DNA from: Litorivita sp050633545
GTDB lineage: Bacteria; Pseudomonadota; Alphaproteobacteria; Rhodobacterales; Rhodobacteraceae
DNA length: 64,000 bases
NCBI GenBank assembly: GCA_050633545.1
Contig: JBOEGS010000004.1
Location: 186,001 to 250,000 of the forward strand
Direction of reading: 5' to 3'
Shown: positions 42,045-50,156 of the stretch, piece by piece
Numbering within the stretch: the first letter of the stretch is position 1
How the letters are laid out: every line of letters starts with the position of its first letter
Program-made: the position numbers and the translations under genes
Notes under the pieces: model-generated
Database searches by the model: none
Told to the model about the DNA's origin: nothing
What the model saw: the letters and a program-made list of their open reading frames with translations, nothing else

Positions 42045-42681
42045 TGTCGTGCTCCTATCCGTTGTGACGACAAAGGCAGGGGTGCAAGGGCGGCGGTGGA
42101 GGAGGACCGCATCCCGCGGCCCACACCGTGTCAATCATGAGAAGATCGTCAAAGCAGCGGACCGGAGAGAGGCGGCAGGCGTGTCTTTACGTCTGTTACC
42201 TTTTGTAAAGGAAGAGGCGGGGGTGGTCACTTATACGAAAGGCTAGAAACCCCTTGTTTATAAGGGTTTGGTTAATTGGTTAACTGGGAGAGGTGAAGCG
42301 GAAGACGGCGGCGCTGATTAATTTGGCTGGTTAGCTGTCGCCATGTTTGCCCCAGACACAACGTGCCCGAACCGAGGGGCGCAAGCATAGCGCCCGCCCC
42401 GTCCCGTCCCGTTCGCAATCAGCAATTGGCGTAAGGGCCAGTCCGAGTATGCCCTCGAGTTCCGGCGGTTGGTCTGCGAGATGTATCATGCGACAAAATC
42501 GATAGTGCCGGTGACCTTCATCTATGTGGATCAATAGGGTCACGATCAGATCGGCACCTTCAATCAATCCACGCTGAACGGTCAATATGAGGGGGCACGT
42601 CAAACTGGTGATTGAAGCGGGTAACATTGAGGGCGTATTGCCCGCAGGCGCCATCTATGGAGCCTTTCTTCAACAGCTGCC
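42045..42681. other. 637-base region without a convincing gene
   Basis: This spacer between the CtrA-like gene and uvrB is less GC-rich than its surroundings. It holds an AAACCCC/AAGGGTTT inverted repeat near 42247-42270 and several TTAA repeats near 42270-42285. A minus-strand frame of 107 codons (42331-42654) has unremarkable codon use and no family match. On the plus strand, short fragments broken by stops between 42515 and 42684 look protein-like, ending with a 30-codon piece that stops at 42682-42684. It may be a decayed gene. Confidence 0.4.
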
Positions 42682-44880
42682 TTAACGCTTCCCCCGCCGT
42701 TTGACCCCGCCGCGTTGTCCGCCGCGTCCGCCGGTGGAGCGGCCGCGTTTGGCGGCGGATTGCTCGACCGCGGCTTCGACCGCTGATTGGCGCGCCAGCG
42801 GATCGTCCGAGATCACCAGATCGACCGCCTCGAGCCGTTTGACCTCGTCGCGCAGGCGGGCGGCCTCTTCGAACTCCAAGTTCTCGGCGGCCTTGCGCAT
42901 GTCTTGGCGCAGCCCGTCGAGATGCGCCTCTAGGTTGGCACCGTGCATCGGTTTGTCGATCGTGGCGGTGACGCGGTTCATATCCACATCGCCTTTGTAA
43001 AGGCCTGCCAGAATATCCTCGACGTTCTTTTTCACCGTGGCGGGGGTGATGCCGTGCTCGGTGTTATAGGCGATCTGTTTGGCGCGGCGGCGTTCGGTTT
43101 CGCCCATGGCGCGCTCCATCGATCCGGTGATGCGGTCGGCATACATGATCACGCGGCCTTCGGCGTTGCGCGCGGCGCGGCCGATGGTTTGAATGAGCGA
43201 GGTTTCAGAGCGCAAGAACCCCTCTTTATCGGCGTCCAGAATGGCCACCAATCCGCATTCGGGAATGTCCAGACCCTCGCGCAGAAGGTTGATCCCGATC
43301 AGAACGTCAAAGGCCCCGAGCCGCAGATCGCGCAAAATCTCGATGCGTTCAATCGTGTCGATATCCGAATGCATATAGCGCACGCGAATGCCCTGTTCAT
43401 GCAGATATTCGGTCAGGTCTTCGGCCATGCGTTTGGTCAATGTGGTGACCAATACGCGCATGTCCTGCGCCGCGACACGGCGGATTTCATCCAGCAAATC
43501 ATCGACTTGCATATCGACGGGGCGAATCTCGATCATCGGATCCAACAGGCCGGTGGGGCGGATCACCTGTTCTGCAAAAACGCCGCCAGTTTGCTCCATC
43601 TCCCATTTCGAGGGCGTGGCGGAGACAAAAACCGACTGCGGCCGCATCGCGTCCCATTCCTCGAATTTCAGCGGGCGGTTGTCCATGCAAGAGGGCAGGC
43701 GGAAGCCATGTTCGGCCAAGGTCATCTTGCGCCGGTAGTCGCCCTTATACATGGCGCCGATCTGCGGCACCGAGACATGGCTTTCGTCGGCGAAAACGAT
43801 GGCATTGTCGGGGATGAATTCGAACAACGTGGGGGGCGGCTCGCCGGGGGCGCGGCCGGTCAGATAGCGCGAATAATTCTCGATGCCGTTGCACACGCCC
43901 GTGGCCTCCAGCATCTCCAGATCAAAGTTGCAGCGTTGCTCCAGCCGCTGCGCCTCAAGCAGTTTGCCCTCGCCGACCAATTGATCAAGCCGCTGGCGCA
44001 GTTCCTTTTTGATGCCGATGATGGCCTGTGACATGGCCGGTTTCGGCGTGACGTAATGCGAATTGGCGTAAACGCGGATTTGATCGAAACTGCCGGTTTT
44101 CTCGCCAGTGAGCGGGTCGAATTCGGTGATGCTTTCCAGCTCCTCGCCAAAAAACGACAGCTTCCACGCGCGGTCCTCAAGGTGGGCGGGAAAGATTTCC
44201 AGACTGTCGCCGCGCACGCGGAAGGACCCGCGGGTAAAGGCGGCATCGTTGCGGCGGTATTGCTGCGCCACCAGATCGGTCATCACCGCGCGCTGGTCAT
44301 AGCTTTCGCCGACCTTCAAATCTTGGGTCATGGCGCCATAGGTTTCGACCGACCCGATGCCATAGATGCAAGAGACCGAGGCGATGATGATCACATCGTC
44401 ACGTTCGAGCAAGGCGCGCGTGGCCGAGTGGCGCATACGGTCGATCTGTTCGTTGATCTGGCTTTCCTTCTCGATGAAGGTGTCCGAACGGGCGACATAG
44501 GCTTCGGGTTGGTAGTAGTCGTAATAGGAGACGAAATACTCCACCGCGTTTTCGGGAAAGAATCCTTTGAATTCGCCGTAAAGTTGCGCCGCCAGCGTTT
44601 TGTTGGGGGCAAGGATGATCGCGGGGCGTTGGGTGTGTTCGATCACCTTGGCCATGGTAAAGGTCTTGCCGGTGCCGGTCGCGCCCAAAAGCACCTGATC
44701 GTGTTCGCCCTCATTGATCCCGCCGACCAATTCGGCGATGGCCGTGGGTTGATCGCCCGCCGGTTCGAATTCGGTGTGCAGGATGAAGCTTTTGCCGCCC
44801 TCCAGTTTGGTGCGGTTTTTCACATCCGGCGCGGCGGCATGCATCATCGGCGGCTGGCTGTCGTTATGGGCGTAAGACAT
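42682..44880 (-). CDS. uvrB: Excinuclease ABC subunit B
   Basis: UvrB is the damage-verifying helicase-like subunit of nucleotide excision repair. The 732-residue protein has Walker A GATGTGKT at 66-73, the tyrosine-rich beta-hairpin YFVSYYDYYQPEAY at about 114-127, the later helicase motifs (including LLREGLDIPE and TIGRAARN) and a C-terminal UVR domain near 655-695. The last 30 residues are rich in Arg and Gly. The first 30 residues form an extension without homology to a known domain. A near-match to the alphaproteobacterial LexA box lies upstream. Confidence 0.97.
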   Translation of the reverse strand: MSYAHNDSQPPMMHAAAPDVKNRTKLEGGKSFILHTEFEPAGDQPTAIAELVGGINEGEHDQVLLGATGTGKTFTMAKVIEHTQRPAIILAPNKTLAAQLYGEFKGFFPENAVEYFVSYYDYYQPEAYVARSDTFIEKESQINEQIDRMRHSATRALLERDDVIIIASVSCIYGIGSVETYGAMTQDLKVGESYDQRAVMTDLVAQQYRRNDAAFTRGSFRVRGDSLEIFPAHLEDRAWKLSFFGEELESITEFDPLTGEKTGSFDQIRVYANSHYVTPKPAMSQAIIGIKKELRQRLDQLVGEGKLLEAQRLEQRCNFDLEMLEATGVCNGIENYSRYLTGRAPGEPPPTLFEFIPDNAIVFADESHVSVPQIGAMYKGDYRRKMTLAEHGFRLPSCMDNRPLKFEEWDAMRPQSVFVSATPSKWEMEQTGGVFAEQVIRPTGLLDPMIEIRPVDMQVDDLLDEIRRVAAQDMRVLVTTLTKRMAEDLTEYLHEQGIRVRYMHSDIDTIERIEILRDLRLGAFDVLIGINLLREGLDIPECGLVAILDADKEGFLRSETSLIQTIGRAARNAEGRVIMYADRITGSMERAMGETERRRAKQIAYNTEHGITPATVKKNVEDILAGLYKGDVDMNRVTATIDKPMHGANLEAHLDGLRQDMRKAAENLEFEEAARLRDEVKRLEAVDLVISDDPLARQSAVEAAVEQSAAKRGRSTGGRGGQRGGVKRRGKR

Positions 44881-44935
44881 GGCGGCTTCCTTGGCTGGCC
44901 ATCGGATATGGCGCGGATCATCGGGTTATTAACAT

Positions 44936-44950
44936 GATCCATCTTTGTTC
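44936..44950 (-). promoter_or_regulatory. Near-consensus SOS (LexA) box upstream of uvrB
   Basis: On the minus strand GAAC-N7-GATC differs by one base from the alphaproteobacterial LexA site GAAC-N7-GAAC. It is 56-70 bases before the uvrB start, a sensible operator position. Confidence 0.35.
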
Positions 44951-45096
44951 TCATACAACCCCTCACAGCGGCTTTGGCAACCCTTTGGCAAGGCGGATCG
45001 GGGTAAAAGCGCAAGACTGCTGACATTGCGGGGCATTTCCCACCTTGCCGAGCGGCGCGGCTTTTGGGATAACCCGATTGCATAAGGAGAGTTGCC

Positions 45097-45408
45097 ATGC
45101 CTGCGCGTATTTACAAACCTGCGAAATCGGCCATGTCCTCGGGCACGGCAAAGACCAAATATTGGGTGCTTGAACACACGCCCGCCTCGGCGCGTGACGT
45201 GGACCCTTTGATGGGCTGGACCTCCTCGACGGACACGCAGGCGCAGGTGAAGCTGCAGTTCGACAGCAAGGAAGAGGCGGTCGAATATGCGCGCGAGCAC
45301 GGGATCGAGGCGACGGTCACCGAGCCGAAGACCCGCAAGCCCAATGTGCGCGCGGGCGGCTATGGCGAGAATTTCGCCACGAACCGCCGCGGTGCTTGGA
45401 CCCACTGA
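45097..45408 (+). CDS. NADH dehydrogenase complex I accessory subunit (NDUFS4-like)
   Basis: The 103-residue protein matches the ETC complex I subunit family, the alphaproteobacterial homologue of mitochondrial NDUFS4 (18 kDa). Recognisable features are the ARIYKPAKSAMSSG start, the WVLEHTP segment, the GWTSSTDT motif near residues 40-47 and the conserved YGENFATNRRGAWTH ending. It stabilises the NADH-oxidising arm. It is a single gene, as is usual in alphaproteobacteria. A GGAGAG ribosome site precedes it. Confidence 0.93.
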   Translation: MPARIYKPAKSAMSSGTAKTKYWVLEHTPASARDVDPLMGWTSSTDTQAQVKLQFDSKEEAVEYAREHGIEATVTEPKTRKPNVRAGGYGENFATNRRGAWTH

Positions 45409-45472
45409 ACGGGGCATCCTCTATAGTTGCCGCGCGCTTGCGATGCGCGCTTGGGATGCGCGTGATCGCGGG

Positions 45473-45934
45473 TCACCCGAGCGCGACGCCACCTTGATCC
45501 TTGAGGGTTTTGAGCACGATTTCCGAACGCACCTGCGCCACATGCGGATGCGGCAACAGGTGTTGGTGGATGAATTCGGCGTAGGATTCCAGATCGCGCA
45601 CATGGATATCGAGCACATAATCGGCATCGCCCGAAACCGAAAACGCCGCGCGGATTTGGTCGTGGATGGTGATAAAGCGTGAGAACTCTGCCTCGGCGCC
45701 TTGGCCGTGGCTGCGTAAATTGACCCGCGTGATGGCGCGCAGCCCGTAGCCCAGCTTTCCCGCATCCAGCCGCGCCGCATATCCGGCGATCAGCCCCGCC
45801 TCTTCGAGGGCCGCACGGCGGCGCGAGCATTGCGAGGCCGATAGGTTGACGACCTCGGCCAGCGCCGCATTGGTCATGGCCCCATCGCTTTGCAATGCGC
45901 GCAAAAGCGCAAGGTCGAAGTCATCTATGCGCAT
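45473..45934 (-). CDS. Lrp/AsnC-family transcriptional regulator
   Basis: The 153-residue protein has an N-terminal helix-turn-helix (about residues 4-63, with LSASQCSRRRAALEEAGLI) and the C-terminal RAM ligand-binding domain. It is encoded divergently from the hydroxyphenylpyruvate dioxygenase gene with 140 bases between starts, so it most likely senses an aromatic amino acid or derivative and controls that operon. The ATG at 45932-45934 behind GGAGACG is preferred over a frame 23 codons longer. Confidence 0.9.
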   Translation of the reverse strand: MRIDDFDLALLRALQSDGAMTNAALAEVVNLSASQCSRRRAALEEAGLIAGYAARLDAGKLGYGLRAITRVNLRSHGQGAEAEFSRFITIHDQIRAAFSVSGDADYVLDIHVRDLESYAEFIHQHLLPHPHVAQVRSEIVLKTLKDQGGVALG

Positions 45935-46074
45935 TTTGTGCGTCTCCGTCGGTTTTGGTGAGTGCTTGATGCATATTTGGCATGGATGCGCGGGGAATTG
46001 CAAACTTCATGCGCTCATGGTGCGCGATGATGGGCAAACACGCATCAAAACCCGATTCTACAGGAGAAACACGC

Positions 46075-47187
46075 ATGGGCCCTTTCCCGCATGACGCCCC
46101 CAAAGCCACTATTAGCGAGACCAACCCCGCAGGCACCGACGGGTTCGAATTTGTGGAATTCGCCCATGCAGAGCCGGAAAAGCTCGATGTGATTTTCCGG
46201 CAGATGGGGTTTGTCCCCGTGGCGAAACACAAGCGCAAGAACATCACGCTCTATCGCCAAGGCGATGTGAATTACCTGCTCAACGCCGAAGCGGGCAGCC
46301 AAGGTCAGGAGTTTGTTGCACAGCACGGCCCCTGCGCGCCTGCGATGGCTTGGCGGGTGGTCGATGCGCAGGCGGCGCTCAAACGTGCGGTCGATCTGGG
46401 CGCGGCGGAATATACCGGCGCGGGCAAAAGCATCGAGGCCCCCGCCGTGCATGGTATCGGCGGCTCGCTTTTGTATTTCATCGACGCCTATGGCGGCGAT
46501 GCGTCGTGTTATGACGCGGATTATGAGTGGCTGGGCGCGCGCAACCCGCGCCCCGAAGGCTTCGGGTTTTATTACCTCGACCACCTGACCCATAACGTCA
46601 TCCGCGGCAATATGGATACATGGTATCGCTTCTATGCGCAGACGTTTAACTTCAAGGAAATCAAATACTTCGACATCAAGGGCAAGCAAACCGGCCTCGT
46701 GTCGCGGGCCTTGACCTCGCCCGATGGCAAGATCCGTATTCCGATCAACGAAAGCACCGACGATCACAGCCAGATCGAGGAATATCTGCGCGAATATAAT
46801 GGCGAGGGCATCCAGCATATCGCCATCGCCAGCAATGATATCTATGGCGGCACCGATGCGATTGCCGAGGCGGGGATGGAATTTATGCCTGGTCCGCCCG
46901 ACACCTATTACGAGATGTCGCGCAAGCGCGTGAAGGGGCATGACGAGCCGATTGATCGGATGAAAGCGCGCGGTATCTTGATCGACGGCGAAGGCGTCGT
47001 GGGCGGCGGAGAGACACGGATTTTGCTACAGATTTTCTCGAAAACCGTGATTGGTCCGATCTTTTTCGAATTCATCCAGCGCAAGGGCGATGACGGATTT
47101 GGCGAAGGCAATTTTCGCGCCCTGTTCGAGAGCATCGAAGAGGACCAGATCCGTCGCGGGGTTTTGATGGCCGATCCTGCGGCCTAA
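46075..47187 (+). CDS. hpd: 4-hydroxyphenylpyruvate dioxygenase
   Basis: The 370-residue non-haem iron enzyme converts 4-hydroxyphenylpyruvate to homogentisate in tyrosine breakdown. The iron ligands are visible as the histidine in LDHLTHNV (about residue 170), the histidine in IQHIAI (about 247) and the glutamate in FFEFIQRKG (about 331). The ATG at 46075 with CAGGAGA upstream is chosen over an upstream in-frame ATG at 45982. The rest of the homogentisate pathway (hmgA, maiA, fahA) is not in the window. Confidence 0.95.
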   Translation: MGPFPHDAPKATISETNPAGTDGFEFVEFAHAEPEKLDVIFRQMGFVPVAKHKRKNITLYRQGDVNYLLNAEAGSQGQEFVAQHGPCAPAMAWRVVDAQAALKRAVDLGAAEYTGAGKSIEAPAVHGIGGSLLYFIDAYGGDASCYDADYEWLGARNPRPEGFGFYYLDHLTHNVIRGNMDTWYRFYAQTFNFKEIKYFDIKGKQTGLVSRALTSPDGKIRIPINESTDDHSQIEEYLREYNGEGIQHIAIASNDIYGGTDAIAEAGMEFMPGPPDTYYEMSRKRVKGHDEPIDRMKARGILIDGEGVVGGGETRILLQIFSKTVIGPIFFEFIQRKGDDGFGEGNFRALFESIEEDQIRRGVLMADPAA

Positions 47188-47191
47188 GTCG

Positions 47192-47560
47192 ATGGCTTGG
47201 ACCGATTACAGCAGCGCGCCCGCGGCGGGCACCGATCTATGCGCCGCCGCGCAGGTGCAGGGGGTCTTGTCGCTCAAGATCGAGACCGAACGGGGCGTCT
47301 TTCCCTTGCTGGTGCTGCGCGCGGGCGGGGAATTTCGCGCCTATGTGAACGCTTGTCCGCATCAATATTTGCCGCTGGATTATCGCGGCGGCGGGCTGTT
47401 GTCGGCGGATGGCGCGCGGTTGATGTGCTCGGCCCATGGGGCGCAGTTCGATATCAAAACCGGAGAGGCCAAAGCCGGACCCGTCCAAGGCCCCGATTGC
47501 GCGCTCGATGCGGTGCCTTTGCGCGAAGAGGGCGGGCGGTTGCAGATCGGCGGGGCCTAA
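47192..47560 (+). CDS. Rieske 2Fe-2S ferredoxin-like protein
   Basis: The 122-residue soluble protein has the two Rieske cluster motifs CPH (Cys55, His57) and CSAHG (Cys79, His82). It starts four bases after the hpd stop, so the two are co-transcribed and probably coupled. HPPD itself needs no ferredoxin, so the partner of this protein may be a ring-hydroxylating oxygenase or another redox enzyme encoded elsewhere. Confidence 0.88.
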   Translation: MAWTDYSSAPAAGTDLCAAAQVQGVLSLKIETERGVFPLLVLRAGGEFRAYVNACPHQYLPLDYRGGGLLSADGARLMCSAHGAQFDIKTGEAKAGPVQGPDCALDAVPLREEGGRLQIGGA

Positions 47561-47627
47561 GAAGCGGCGCCAAACCCGCCTTTCCCTCTTGCACTCATGC
47601 GCCCCCCTGCGCCAATAAGGGCCAAGC

Positions 47628-47704
47628 GGTCCCTTAGCTCAACTGGATAGAGCAGCTGACTTCTAATCAGCAGGTTTGGGGTTCGAGTCCTCAAGGGATC
47701 GCCA
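47628..47704 (+). tRNA. tRNA-Arg (anticodon TCT)
   Basis: A 77-base cloverleaf is visible. The acceptor stem GGTCCCT pairs with AGGGATC. The D arm contains AGCTCAACTGGATAGAGC. The anticodon arm GCTGA-CTTCTAA-TCAGC places TCT in the loop. The T arm contains GGTTCGAGTCC, and the encoded CCA is at 47702-47704. Confidence 0.96.
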
Positions 47705-47779
47705 TTTCAGCCCGATATCCCTCCGGTGAGAGGTTTGGAGCGCATAAGCGCGCCTGCAGCATCGGGTTATGAGGAATGG

Positions 47780-47810
47780 AAAACGCCGCGAAGAGTATCC
47801 GCGGCGTTTT
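47780..47810. terminator. Bidirectional terminator after the VPLPA-CTERM gene
   Basis: AAAACGCCGCG (47780-47790) pairs perfectly with CGCGGCGTTTT (47800-47810), five bases beyond the stop of the minus-strand gene. Confidence 0.85.
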
Positions 47811-47815
47811 GAGGA

Positions 47816-48349
47816 TCAGGCTTTTTTCGCTTTGCGGCGCATCAACCCCGCGGCGGCGAGGCCGGAGAGCAAGAGCGGCAGACCCGCGGGCAATGGCACG
47901 GCGGGGGCAAGTTCAAGCTCGAATGTAGCGCTGCCGTAGATCGAACCGTTGAGGTCGATGGCAAAGCTGTCCGCATCAAAGTAAAGGTCGCCCGCCGTCA
48001 GCGCCGTGGTGTTCGACAGGAAGGTCACGCCGGTGATCACCTCGCCCAAGCCTGCGAAATCAAAGACAAAACCGAGGAAGGGCAAATCCGCCGCGCCGAT
48101 GTTGAAATTGGCTTGGACGGTGTTGCCCGAGAAGGAAAAGCAGTTGTAGGGCGCGGCGTAGCAAAGGTTGCCGCCAGCGCCGACCGTCAGGCTGCCCATA
48201 TCGTGGTAGGTATAGAAGCCCGCATCGAAGGGGCCGCCCGGGTTGTTATATCCGAAGGCGCCCGTGACCGTCGCGGCTTGGCCGGTTGTTGCCGTCGACA
48301 GGGCCAAAAACGCCCCGACAGTCAAAGATTTAAGAGACACAACACTCAT
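47816..48349 (-). CDS. VPLPA-CTERM exosortase-type surface protein
   Basis: The 177-residue product has a signal peptide (AQAA-like cleavage near residue 25), a beta-rich middle part with two cysteines, and a C-terminal sorting signal: VPLPAGLPLLLSG, a hydrophobic helix and a basic MRRKAKKA tail. This is the VPLPA variant of PEP-CTERM, processed by an exosortase and found in Rhodobacterales extracellular-matrix loci. The ATG at 48347-48349 is preceded by a perfect GGAGG. The exosortase is not in the window. Confidence 0.85.
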   Translation of the reverse strand: MSVVSLKSLTVGAFLALSTATTGQAATVTGAFGYNNPGGPFDAGFYTYHDMGSLTVGAGGNLCYAAPYNCFSFSGNTVQANFNIGAADLPFLGFVFDFAGLGEVITGVTFLSNTTALTAGDLYFDADSFAIDLNGSIYGSATFELELAPAVPLPAGLPLLLSGLAAAGLMRRKAKKA

Positions 48350-48563
48350 AAGCTTACCTCCATATTGAATTCTTGAACGGGCAACTTCGAGGGCAGGGGC
48401 TATTGATGCAATCAAAATATGGTTTTGGCGGTGAAAAAGCGCGGAAACAGGCAATTTTGCGAAAATTCGGGTGGGTACTGTTTCTGAATTGGTGAAAATC
48501 AGCGTGGCGCGGGGGGATTGTTTTTGTGCGGGGCGGCCCGCAGCGGGCGTTGCCCTGCGGCGG
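48350..48563. other. Spacer upstream of the VPLPA-CTERM gene
   Basis: No gene is visible. This stretch contains the promoter of the VPLPA-CTERM gene and the 3' side of the DUF3237 gene. I found no clear signal. Confidence 0.3.
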
Positions 48564-49040
48564 CTATTCCATCGCGTAGAGCGAGATCACGACCTGATTG
48601 GCGCGCCGCGCGCCATTGCCGACAAACAGCGTCTTGTTCATCCACTCATAACGCGGATCGCCGGTTTCGAGCCGCGCTTGGGTGCGCATGTAATATTGAT
48701 CCGGCGCGACCTCATCGCCGCGCGCGATGGCGTCGAGCACCTCTTTGGGGCCGTGGCGATAGCCGTAGTTGCAAATCTCGACCGTGGCGCCGTCGTCGGT
48801 TTCGACGGCATAGCGCGCCTCAAGCTCGGCCACGCCATTGGCCCAGATGGTTTGCCAATCGGCGCCGAGGTTGAGGATTTTTCCGTTCAGGCGCGGGCCT
48901 TTGGCCTCGCCGCCGATGATCGGGATGATCCGGCGGTGACCGGCGCGGGCGGTGCCCATTTCGCGGATCTTGTCGACGCTGACAAAAAGGTCGGTGACAT
49001 GGGTGAGGCGCGGGGCGGGCACAAAGGGCGTATGGGTCAT
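48564..49040 (-). CDS. DUF3237 domain protein
   Basis: The 158-residue protein matches DUF3237 (UPF0311): an N-terminal LFVSVD segment, GPRLNGKILNLGADWQ near residues 50-65, and the GDPRYEWMNKTLFVG motif near the end. The fold is a small beta-barrel. The family often sits in aromatic or polyol catabolic clusters without a known reaction. The ATG at 49038-49040 is chosen over a longer frame overlapping the RpiR gene. It lies 74 bases after the RpiR gene in the same direction and is probably co-transcribed. Confidence 0.8.
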   Translation of the reverse strand: MTHTPFVPAPRLTHVTDLFVSVDKIREMGTARAGHRRIIPIIGGEAKGPRLNGKILNLGADWQTIWANGVAELEARYAVETDDGATVEICNYGYRHGPKEVLDAIARGDEVAPDQYYMRTQARLETGDPRYEWMNKTLFVGNGARRANQVVISLYAME

Positions 49041-49114
49041 GGTCGGGTCTCCTCCTTGCGCTATCAAGGCGGGGGCGCGGGCGATTGTCCAGAGCGCGGG
49101 GCGCGAAACCCGCC

Positions 49115-49984
49115 CTAGAAGTTGCGAAAAAGCCGCGTGGCCGAGAACATCGACTCCAGCTCTTCGATCCGCTCGGCGGATTTTTCCCAGCCCTTGCTTT
49201 GCACCTCGGCGACCAGAGCCTCGACGATCAACATGATGGCGATGGTGCTGTCCCAACTCGAGGGCGCTTCGACCATGGCGTTAAAGATGTAATCGGCCTC
49301 GGCGGCGATCGGGCTGCTCCATTGGTCGGTAAACAGGACCAGACGCGCGCCGCGCGATTTGGCAAGCTGCGCCAGTTTGTGCAGGTCTTTTTCGTAGCGG
49401 CGGATGTCAAAGACGATCAGCACCGATTGCGCATCCATATCGAGCAGATACTGCGGCCAGACATTGGCCGATTGGCCCAAAAGCGTCACATCGGGGCGGA
49501 TGATTTGCAGGTGGTTGAACAGGTAATCGGCGTTGGAGCGGGTGATGCGACCGCCCGCGAGATACAGGCTGTGCGCAGGATCGGCCAGGAGTTCGGCAAC
49601 GGCGTCGAATGTCGCGGTGTCGAGCCGTTCGAGCGTGTGGCCGAGATTGGCAAAAACCGCCTCCGAGAAACGCGCGATGGTATGGCCTTCGGGGCGGCCC
49701 GCCTGCGCGCCCGCATGTTTCGACATCGGCTTTTTGATCTGGTCGGCGACCTCGCCGCGCAGCGCGCCTTGCAGATCGGGGAAGCCGTCAAAGCCCAGCT
49801 TGCGCGCCATGCGGATCACTGTCGGGGTGCTGACTTCGGCTTGCAGGGCCAGTTTGGTGATCGATTGCAATCCGGCCACCGGATAATCGGTCAAAAGCGC
49901 CGAGGCGACGCGGCGCTCGGAGGGGGTGAGCGTCTCCATCCCGCCGTGCAGTCGGTCTTTTACGAGGGGCGCGGGGTGCTGCAT
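49115..49984 (-). CDS. RpiR/MurR-family transcriptional regulator (SIS domain)
   Basis: The 289-residue protein has the RpiR N-terminal helix-turn-helix (LTPSERRVASALL to about residue 75) and a C-terminal SIS phosphosugar-type ligand domain. The gene is divergent from the amidohydrolase-TRAP-ligase operon, so it is the likely local regulator. A TGTA-N8-TACA dyad resembling the site of HexR, another RpiR-family member, lies in the 172-base shared spacer. The start at 49984 is chosen over an upstream frame because AGAGGA precedes it. Confidence 0.88.
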   Translation of the reverse strand: MQHPAPLVKDRLHGGMETLTPSERRVASALLTDYPVAGLQSITKLALQAEVSTPTVIRMARKLGFDGFPDLQGALRGEVADQIKKPMSKHAGAQAGRPEGHTIARFSEAVFANLGHTLERLDTATFDAVAELLADPAHSLYLAGGRITRSNADYLFNHLQIIRPDVTLLGQSANVWPQYLLDMDAQSVLIVFDIRRYEKDLHKLAQLAKSRGARLVLFTDQWSSPIAAEADYIFNAMVEAPSSWDSTIAIMLIVEALVAEVQSKGWEKSAERIEELESMFSATRLFRNF

Positions 49985-50071
49985 TTTTAGGCTGTCCTCT
50001 TGTCTTGGGGCTAGGTTAGGGCGGGCCAAAAGAAAGGTCTATAGAAATAAAGTTGACAGAAGTCATGGCTC

Positions 50072-50087
50072 TGTAGTTTGCTTTACA
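50072..50087. promoter_or_regulatory. Candidate RpiR-family operator
   Basis: TGTAGTTTGCTTTACA has the outer TGTA/TACA dyad and the TTTxxxTTT-like core of HexR-type sites. It lies 70 bases before the amidohydrolase start and 88 before the regulator start. A TTGACA hexamer sits just upstream at 50053-50058. Confidence 0.45.
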
Positions 50088-50156
50088 AAAGCGTGTTGCA
50101 CGCGGGATTTTCGTCCTGCGTGCGGCGTGGCATCGGACGGGGGATAGGGCGCGCGC

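Noticed and set aside
42331..42654. A 107-codon minus-strand frame as a gene
   Set aside because: No recognisable family, no clear ribosome site and unremarkable codon use. I left it within the unexplained region.
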